Assembly (NCBI GenBank): GCA_003427395.1
Contig: BFEA01000739.1
Location: 337,391 to 374,533, forward strand
Length of the DNA: 37,143 nt
Source of the DNA: Chara braunii
Taxonomy: Eukaryota; Streptophyta; Charophyceae; Charales; Characeae
Direction of reading: 5' to 3'
The notes beneath the pieces are model-generated. The model saw nothing but the letters and a program-made list of their open reading frames with translations. It did not search any database and was not told the DNA's origin. Position 1 is the first letter of the stretch. The number at the start of each line of letters is the position of its first letter. Shown one piece after another: positions 32,147-37,143 of this stretch. The translations under genes were made by a program, and so were the position numbers.

Positions 32147-33160
32147 TCATCTCCCTCCAGAGCGCGCGCGGCCTCTCCCGGAGGACCGGCGGCCATTCAG
32201 TCCTCCCCGACGCCCTCCTCTCCCTCCGGCACCTGTGCCTCGTGCCCCGCTGAGGTATGCTGACTGTGCTGCAGCGGCTGCCGCGGCCACCTGTGCCCTA
32301 TGTTTGCGGGCCGCAGTCTCGATCGGCTCGGACTCTGTGTCTGTGTCCTCGTGCTTCGCCGCCCCTGCAGCAATCCCCATCTCTCTCTCCCTCTGAATCA
32401 CGTCCAATGCTGCCTGGCCAGCGGCGACCCCTGCCGCGAGTCGAGCCTCAACCTCCGAGAAGCCATGCTGTCGTCTCGTCCCGGGACGCATGAACAACCC
32501 CTCCTCGCCAGATATGAACTGCTCTTCCCGCAGCATGTCCGTGGATGTCCCTGTGGCCTCGAGGACCAATGATCTCCTCGTCTCCGCTCGTGACAAACCG
32601 AGCATGCGGCCTGCCATCTGCAGGCTCAGACGTTCGGACCCACCCTCCGCAGCCTGCGTCTTAACTGGCGTACGTCCCGTGAAGACGCCCTTCCCTGCAT
32701 CGTAATCCGCCCGCAACTGGTCCCCGACCCGACGAACAGCTGACCATCCGCAACCCACACCACCTCGGACTGTCGGCGGGGATCCGCCACTGTGCGCAAC
32801 TCCGGGTGCCGCCGTCCGGACCCCGGTGTCGACCATACCCTCCAGAGTCCGTGCGGGCGGTGGAGGCATCGATCCTGCACTATCTCTGTCGTCGTCGCTG
32901 CGTCTGCCGGACCCCACCTCACCCGCTTCGGACTCCCTCCCTCTCACGCCGTTGAGCGACGAACCCGACCAGTGAGGGCTCTCCACCACGAACAGCGGCG
33001 GTGAAAATACCCTCCCAAGGGCCCCCCTCTTGCCGCTCTTGCGACTCAGGTGTGCGAAACGGTCATCCGTCAACGCTTGCGCTAAAGCGTCGACGTCGAA
33101 GAAAGTGTGCGCTATGTCGTCAAGGCGCAAGGGAGGTACTGAGGGGTCCCTCAACACCAA
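32147..33160 (-). CDS. hAT transposase C-terminal tail, last open segment
   Basis: A 337-codon open segment in the same frame as the segment upstream, separated only by a TAA (33170-33172) and three codons, so it is the continuation of the same protein. It starts LALVLRDP and has a short hydrophobic stretch (LDDIAHTFFDVDALAQAL). It then becomes Ser/Gly/Arg-rich and ends in a GRGG-type arginine-glycine tail with a natural TGA. No catalytic motif. The tail may mediate DNA or RNA binding or nuclear localisation, which is inference from composition. Confidence 0.6.
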   Translation of the reverse strand: MVLRDPSVPPLRLDDIAHTFFDVDALAQALTDDRFAHLSRKSGKRGALGRVFSPPLFVVESPHWSGSSLNGVRGRESEAGEVGSGRRSDDDRDSAGSMPPPPARTLEGMVDTGVRTAAPGVAHSGGSPPTVRGGVGCGWSAVRRVGDQLRADYDAGKGVFTGRTPVKTQAAEGGSERLSLQMAGRMLGLSRAETRRSLVLEATGTSTDMLREEQFISGEEGLFMRPGTRRQHGFSEVEARLAAGVAAGQAALDVIQREREMGIAAGAAKHEDTDTESEPIETAARKHRAQVAAAAAAAQSAYLSGARGTGAGGRGGRRGGLNGRRSSGRGRARSGGR

Positions 33161-33169
33161 GGCGAGCCT

Positions 33170-34666
33170 TTACGCATCGTCCTCGGGACGGTGGTTGTCG
33201 TCATCATCTCCGTCCGGTCCATCGTCGCCACCGACACCGGCGGTATCCTGTCCCTCATCATCGAACTCCCCCTGAACTGCCTCCTCAGGGACACCCGAGT
33301 CGTCGACATCACGGCCTCCCCCCCCTTCTGTCTCCAACTCCCTCCGCCGACGCTGCTCGTCAAGATACGCGAACCGACCCTCCCATTGTGGCAAACTCCC
33401 CAGCCGCTCCTCCTCCTCTCGGTCCAAACGGGCATCCCTCTCCTCCTCAGTCTCAGCAGGGCCCCGCACAATGTCCTCGTCGGTGCGCACCTCCGACGGT
33501 GAGGCACGCCAACGTCCCTCGACACTGAAATCTCCCAAGCTCCCACCAAGCCCTCCGACGTCAAACTCGTGTGTGCGGAGCACCGACGGTGAGTGGGGGC
33601 GGATACCAGCGTCGGAAGGAGTCCTCTCCCCCCCACGATCCTCGCCGTCATGTGTCCGGTCTCTGCCTGCTGCCGACGCCAACCTCTTCGAATGCCTAAG
33701 TGCCTCGGGCTGTACAACGCTCCGATGATGGGAGGGAGAGAAGCGACGATCGTGAAGGGGTACCCGCTCATCCTCGGCCTCCTCTTCGGCCTCGCTGTCG
33801 CTCCTAACCTCCCATCGCCTGCCTGTCTGCCGAAGACCTCCCCGTGGCTGCTGCTCCCCCGAGTCGTCAAGGCCAACCTCCGCATGCGAACGTCCTCCAC
33901 GACCACCACCGGCTCTGCTGCTGCCACTCGCCTGTGCGGTCGACGGCGCACCACCATTGATAACTGATGTGAATGAATCCATGCCGTCACGACCCCCACC
34001 GTAAGTGAAGTACAACCGCTCAGCCGTCGGGTCGCTACTCACCGGCGTGTCATCATCGTCTGTCCACTCGTCGATGTCGTCCTCTGCCACAACAACGTCC
34101 ACATCATCCCCACCCTGTGGCCACGGTCGCAGCTCCGTCGCCCTGCTGCCGAACACGTCCCGAACCGAATGGGCTCTGGACGGTCGATTATGCTGGAAAG
34201 CGACAATCTGCCGCTCTATCTCCACCTCTGGAACACTACCGGCAGGTCGTGGTCCCCACACCTCGGGCTCCACATCTCCGTCCTCATCCTCGTCCTCTGC
34301 CTCCGTCCCCCCCCCACCGGTCCCCATAACCCATGGCAACACGTAGCCACCACCCTGCCGTGCACACGAGGCCGGTTTGAGATTGGTGGCAATCTCAACC
34401 AGCTGTGCAAGCTTGGCAAACCCAAGCTTGGCATGCCTCGCCGTGTTGATGCGCTCATGCTGCGCCCAGTTCCTCTCCGCTGGAGAGGCAGACGTCCACA
34501 AGTGCATGACACGGATGGCGATGGTGCGCAACTCCGGGTGGGCACGTCCATGCTCAAACCACCACGCTGCACATCGCTCGGTCTCGCTATCCCCCCTGCA
34601 ATCCTCCGCCTCGGCATCGGAGAGGTCACCTCCCCAATCCCCTCGCCTCGAGTGGAACACCCTCAT
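33170..34666 (-). CDS. hAT transposase, dimerisation domain plus disordered region
   Basis: A 498-codon open segment. Residues about 30-95 hold the hAT dimerisation signature: CAAWWFEHG, HPELR.IAIRVM, SASPAERNW and ATNLK. The WW and the SAS..ER core are the hallmark of the C-terminal half of hAT transposases, including the insertion-complex interface. The rest is acidic and low-complexity (runs of D, E, G and R) with no further domain. The first codon here is a methionine just after a TAG (34667-34669), so it is not the true start: alignment with upstream sequence shows the protein once read through. Confidence 0.8.
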   Translation of the reverse strand: MRVFHSRRGDWGGDLSDAEAEDCRGDSETERCAAWWFEHGRAHPELRTIAIRVMHLWTSASPAERNWAQHERINTARHAKLGFAKLAQLVEIATNLKPASCARQGGGYVLPWVMGTGGGGTEAEDEDEDGDVEPEVWGPRPAGSVPEVEIERQIVAFQHNRPSRAHSVRDVFGSRATELRPWPQGGDDVDVVVAEDDIDEWTDDDDTPVSSDPTAERLYFTYGGGRDGMDSFTSVINGGAPSTAQASGSSRAGGGRGGRSHAEVGLDDSGEQQPRGGLRQTGRRWEVRSDSEAEEEAEDERVPLHDRRFSPSHHRSVVQPEALRHSKRLASAAGRDRTHDGEDRGGERTPSDAGIRPHSPSVLRTHEFDVGGLGGSLGDFSVEGRWRASPSEVRTDEDIVRGPAETEEERDARLDREEEERLGSLPQWEGRFAYLDEQRRRRELETEGGGGRDVDDSGVPEEAVQGEFDDEGQDTAGVGGDDGPDGDDDDNHRPEDDA

Positions 34667-35106
34667 CTAGTCCCTCACGGTCCTGTACAATCTGCCGACC
34701 GGATCGTCGCCGGTCTGCGCCAGGAGAAATCTGTCGCACTCCTCGACGACACGACGGTCGTCGGCGGTCGTCTCCAACGAATGGTAATACGTGAGGGACC
34801 GTCGACGAGGGTTGACGAGGTGGGCCGCGGCATGTGCGGGCTCTAGCATGTGGAGGTTGCGGATGGCAACCTCATGCACGCACGACTCGATCATGTCCTC
34901 CGGCACGTCCAACCTCCTCATCAACTGCAGCACATGCTGACTCCACTCGTAAACGACCGACATCATCATCCCCCCCCTATCCCATCCTGCGCAACAGCTG
35001 GTGGACGGGCGACATGACAAGGATGGCGTACTAGACACACCGCCAAAACTCCCCGTCCCGGATTTGCTGCTGCACCCACTGCGCCTGAGATACATGTCTG
35101 CGCTCC
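34667..35106 (-). CDS. hAT transposase, middle region after the frameshift
   Basis: From about 34,981 down to 34,667 this frame carries GGMMMSVVYEW, then a helical region and PAHAAAHLVNPRRRSL. The last corresponds to the PLHAAAYFLNP-like motif near the end of the catalytic core in plant hAT proteins. Similarity switches to the other frame (that of 35106-35315) above 34,986, because one base is inserted in the CCC at about 34,981-34,983 (plus strand). Open codons between 35,128 and 34,987 in this frame are therefore shadow. Confidence 0.7.
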
Positions 35107-35546
35107 TACGGGATGCGTGCCCAAGCATCCCCGTGCAACATGCTCTCCAACGCGTCTCGTCGGCCTTTCAGACACGATGCGAACCGTGTCTCAACAGGCT
35201 CCACGAGCTGAACGAGAGGGCTCACCTTCCTAAACAGGGCGTGACCAGCGCCGTGCGATTTAATAAATCTCACAAGCGCCCGAGCGCGGATGATGGTGTC
35301 CTTGACCCACCCCACTCACGTTCCGATATCTGACAACATCAAGTTGCAGATATGGGTGGAGCAGGGGAGCCAAGTGATCCTCCTAATGTCTGGCTCGTGG
35401 TCAGTGGCGAATTTGCGCGCTGCCGCCGTATAGTTACTGGCGGAATCAGTGCAGAAGCCGATCACGTCCTTTGTAGGAAAGGACAAGATGATGGCCCGCC
35501 ACCTACGGTACACGATGTCCCCGGTGTCTCGGACCGACCCGTCGCG
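34987..35546 (-). CDS. hAT transposase, RNase-H-like core, back half
   Basis: Starts just inside the inversion junction with RDGSVRDTGDIVY. It then has DVIGFCTDSASNY, where the D of TDS fits the second catalytic acidic residue of hAT RNase-H folds, and WLPCSTHICNLMLSDIG, the conserved C..H segment. It continues VGWVKDTI.RARALVRFIKSHG and EPVETRFAS. Stops TGA at 35316, TAG at 35106 and TAG at 35031 interrupt an otherwise collinear protein. The TGA lies within CGTGAGT, where an Arg CGA is the simplest ancestor; TAG 35106 replaces a Trp-like position and TAG 35031 a Glu-like one. Confidence 0.82.
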
Positions 35547-35852
35547 CAGTGGATCTACGTGAAGGGGTTGCCATTCAACGCCTTCCGTGGTCCGGAGTTC
35601 CAGAAGGTGCGGAAGACAGCGGAGAGAGTGTCACGCAGTATCCACTTCCGGTTTCCCTCCTTCAGGGTCACAGCGGGCGCCGGTATCCCTTCGCAGAGGG
35701 CGAAGGTGGCGACGATGGTGAGCGAGGTGCACGCCGCTTTCCGGCACAGCGGTGCCACCATGCTCTCCAACAGGAGGAAGTCGCGCAGCGGCAAGCCGCT
35801 CGTGAACTTCCTCGCCGGGGACGCCAATGGCGCCCTGCTGTACGCCACCGTC
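35547..35852 (+). pseudogene. hAT transposase DUF659 front half, inverted
   Basis: On the plus strand this reads QWIYVKGLPFNAFRGPEF, the typical start of DUF659. It continues through FPSFRV, AGIPSQRAKVATMV and GATMLSN to SGKPLVNFLAGDANGALLYATV. This is collinear with plant hAT proteins and contains no stop. It directly abuts the minus-strand back half, whose first residues are exactly what should follow ATV, so the piece has been flipped in place. The first catalytic Asp of the usual SDG is changed: SNRR is read at 35766-35777. Both changes fit CG to CA transitions. Confidence 0.85.
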
Positions 35853-35856
35853 CTGC

Positions 35857-36352
35857 CCGTGTCTCGCACCTCGACGCCAGCCTCCCCCACTACCCTCTTC
35901 TCCCTCCTCGCGCGATCCAACTCAGGTCGCGGTGCCCTAGGAGCGGGACCCGCTCAACCGAAGCCTCTCGACGTCATCACCACCTCCTCCCCTGGCAGGT
36001 TAGGCTCTCCGACTCCCTCGTTTGCCTCGTCTGCCACCCCCCCCTCCCTGGCCCCACCCTCCCGGCCCTCCTCCTCATCGAGGGCATCCTGAACGTCGTC
36101 CCTCTCTGCGTCGTCCATGCGCTGTCGCTGGCCACTCGCGGGCGCTCTCGTGTCCCGTATGCCCTCGTCTGCCATCCACCTCTGCACCCGCTGTGCAGTG
36201 GACTCCAACAAGTCGCGGCGTTGATCGTCGATGTTGTCTGACCTTGCTGCATCGTCGATGTCGTCCCCGACGTCCCCATTGGCGACGTTGCCGCGTCCCC
36301 CCGGGGTCGTGCACGCCTGTGGCCCTCGCGCTCCCCGGCTGGTTGGCCGCAA
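35857..36352 (-). pseudogene. hAT transposase N-terminal linker remnant
   Basis: Two same-frame minus segments (36352-35957 and 35953 to about 35,857) are separated by a TGA at 35954-35956. They are acidic and low-complexity (GDVGDDIDDAARSD, DEEEGREGG) and end near EVRDTG. I see no BED-type zinc finger cysteines or histidines. Assignment to the transposase rests on frame, position and composition, not on a motif. Confidence 0.45.
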
Positions 36353-36400
36353 GCACAGCCGTAAGCCGTGCTGGCCGTGTCCGGCCCTGCTCGGTTGAGT

Positions 36401-36454
36401 TCGGCCGAGATCGGCCTCGTCCGACCGCGATTGGCCGAGATCGGCCTCGTCCGG
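36401..36454. repeat. 30-bp tandem repeat of GGCCGA words
   Basis: GGCCGAGATCGGCCTCGTCC occurs at 36403-36422 and 36433-36452, exactly 30 bases apart. It contains the palindrome GGCCGAGATCGGCC-like core and belongs to the GGCC-rich right arm of the hAT element. Confidence 0.9.
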
Positions 36455-36592
36455 CCACGGCCGACACTAAAATGGCTGCGCGCTTAAAAAGGCCGCGCAC
36501 GGCGATGGCGAAGGTCGTCGGGCGGCCGCTGGACCACGCCGGGGCGCTGTCCCATGTGGTCGCGCGGCGCGCGCTCTGCCACGTGCGCAACG

Positions 36593-36616
36593 AGAAGAAG
36601 AAGAAGAAGAAGAAGA

Positions 36617-36651
<35 letters not shown>

Positions 36652-36659
36652 ATCTATCG

Positions 36660-36693
<34 letters not shown>

Positions 36694-36742
36694 GTCAACA
36701 ATCTCTCTCTCTCTATCTATCTTTCTCTGTCTCTCTCTCAAT

Positions 36743-36811
<69 letters not shown>

Positions 36812-36910
36812 AGCGGTATCTCCAACGCAACAGGTACGTAGTAAACCAGTCTTCTCTCTCTCTCGCTCGCTCACTAGCGGTATCTCCAGCGCAACAGTTA
36901 CGTAGTAAAC

Positions 36911-36949
<39 letters not shown>
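36593..36949. repeat. compound microsatellite (AAG, CT, TATC)
   Basis: (AAG)n at about 36593-36615, (CT)n at 36616-36638, (TATC)n at about 36640-36693, (TC)n at about 36745-36808, then CT runs at about 36855-36865 and 36917-36949. Frames through it are compositional. Confidence 0.95.
36811..36920. repeat. 64-bp tandem duplication between CT tracts
   Basis: TAGCGGTATCTCCA(A/G)CGCAACAG occurs at 36811 and 36875, each followed by TACGTAGTAAACCA and a CT run. Confidence 0.92.
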
Positions 36950-36951
<2 letters not shown>

Positions 36952-36976
36952 GTGCGAGCAGGCACTTCGGCAGCCT

Positions 36977-37050
36977 AACGGCAACAACAACAACTGTTGC
37001 CGTTTTAGATAAATGGCAGCATTTATCTGAAACGGCAACAGTTTTGCCGT
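36977..37050. repeat. interlocking hairpin cluster
   Basis: Four short segments can pair in more than one way. AACGGCAAC (36977-36985) pairs with GTTGCCGTT (36996-37004). AGATAAATG (37007-37015) pairs with CATTTATCT (37020-37028). AACGGCAAC (37031-37039) pairs with TTTGCCGT (37043-37050). Alternatively 36996-37015 pairs with 37020-37039 in one long stem, 19 of 20 bases matched around GCAG. The two folds exclude each other. Confidence 0.88.
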
Positions 37051-37143
37051 GGCCTGGGCCTGGCTGGACCCACCGCCCTCCTCACACTGCCCACTGCCCA
37101 CACGTTGCCCCTCACCCACTAGCTCCGAAACAGGGCCAAAACA

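Larger units (their letters stand above)
32147..36352 (-). pseudogene. hAT transposase (DUF659 and hAT dimerisation type), inactivated
   Basis: Minus-strand order: acidic, disordered N-terminal region (36352 to about 35,857); missing or inverted DUF659 front half; RNase-H-like back half (35546-35316); middle region (35315-34667); hAT C-terminal dimerisation domain (about 34,600-34,380); then a long charged, low-complexity tail to 32147. Transposases of this class cut and paste elements with 8-bp target duplications. I see no BED zinc finger at the N-terminus, so the start is lost or lies in an undetected exon. Disabling changes: TGA 35954-35956, internal inversion about 35,547-35,852, TGA 35316-35318, TAG 35106-35108, TAG 35031-35033, a one-base frameshift near 34,981-34,986, TAG 34667-34669 and TAA 33170-33172. 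A short deletion follows the ETRFAS motif near 35,175. Many plus-strand frames over this region are shadows. Confidence 0.88.
30948..36594 (-). mobile_element. candidate full hAT element carrying the dead transposase
   Basis: The transposase fragments lie inside a GC-rich block. Its possible ends are CTATGTTGCACGC (from 30948) and GTGCGCAACGAG (to 36594). Reversed, the right end reads CTCGTTGCGCAC, similar to the left end and to the MITE terminal repeats CTACGTTGC and CTACGTAGCACC. Just inside both ends lie arrays of CGGCC words (30,957-31,010 and 36,371-36,465), like the word-rich arms of the MITEs. A target duplication is not visible: the left flank is GTCTTCTG and the right flank is an AAG microsatellite. 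The boundaries are therefore tentative. Confidence 0.5.

Noticed and set aside
33001-34846. Long plus-strand frames (for example 33001-33528, 33593-33967, 34169-34846)
   Set aside because: They lie opposite the minus-strand transposase frames, which carry recognisable hAT motifs. They have no domains and are shadows of GC-rich coding sequence.
35311-35322. GTGAGT at the in-frame TGA as a splice donor
   Set aside because: Protein similarity continues in the same frame immediately after it, leaving no room for an intron. A nonsense mutation is simpler.
35524-35866. GTGTCTCG repeats at 35524 and 35859 as the cause of the inversion
   Set aside because: They are in direct orientation, which favours deletion rather than inversion, and they sit about 10-20 bases outside the inferred breakpoints.
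35853-36241. Plus-strand frame continuing beyond the DUF659 piece (to 36092) and another to 36241
   Set aside because: Homology to hAT proteins stops at ATV (35852). The rest is Pro/Ser-rich antisense of the acidic N-terminal linker.
36022-36841. Frames with Ser/Leu/Ile/Tyr runs over the right-end microsatellites
   Set aside because: Produced by CT and TATC repeats and by antisense of the transposase N-terminus.

Overview
The window looks like a gene-poor, repeat-rich stretch of a eukaryotic nuclear genome, most probably a green plant or streptophyte alga. I see no operon structure, ribosome-binding sites, rRNA, tRNA or CRISPR array. There are long CT, TATC, GT and homopolymer tracts, several non-autonomous DNA transposons with 8-bp target duplications, and a decayed plant-type hAT transposase of the DUF659 class. 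The style of this transposase resembles expansions I associate with charophyte algae such as Chara. That is a recollection of style, not a search result. I found no intact host gene.

Layout. 1-4.8 kb holds microsatellite, diverged tandem repeats and two small hAT-like MITEs. 7.1-17.2 kb is one long repeat copy (R1, read on +): a broken reading frame of an unrecognised protein, a conserved flank interrupted by a 1.75-kb insertion, then about 4.6 kb of non-coding sequence full of hairpins, a retroelement gag zinc-knuckle remnant and more hairpin series. 17.7-21.2 kb is mixed sequence with palindromes and small tandem repeats. 21.25-24.93 kb (R2) and 26.0-29.55 kb (R3) are further copies of the R repeat in the opposite orientation. 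R3 carries a better-preserved copy of the same protein on the minus strand. Further members of the MITE family sit at 8.5, 12.9, 25.6 and 27.2 kb.

30.95-36.59 kb is a GC-rich, probably complete but dead hAT element. Its transposase runs on the minus strand, but the DUF659 segment (about 35,547-35,852) lies on the plus strand, so an internal piece is inverted. Several stop codons and a frameshift add to the damage. Its candidate terminal repeat resembles that of the MITEs, so it may be a relic of the autonomous partner. The right end (36.6-37.1 kb) is microsatellite plus a cluster of interlocking hairpins.

Two patterns are not explained by ordinary annotation. (1) The R repeats and some neighbouring tracts contain series of hairpins in which the stem sequence differs from unit to unit while base pairing and loop are kept, which suggests selection on structure or repeated palindrome formation. 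(2) The MITEs share a conserved AT-rich core, but the arms of different subgroups are built from different short words (CCCGGG, GAACATGTTCG, GTACG, and CGGCC in the hAT element), as if both arms of an element change together.
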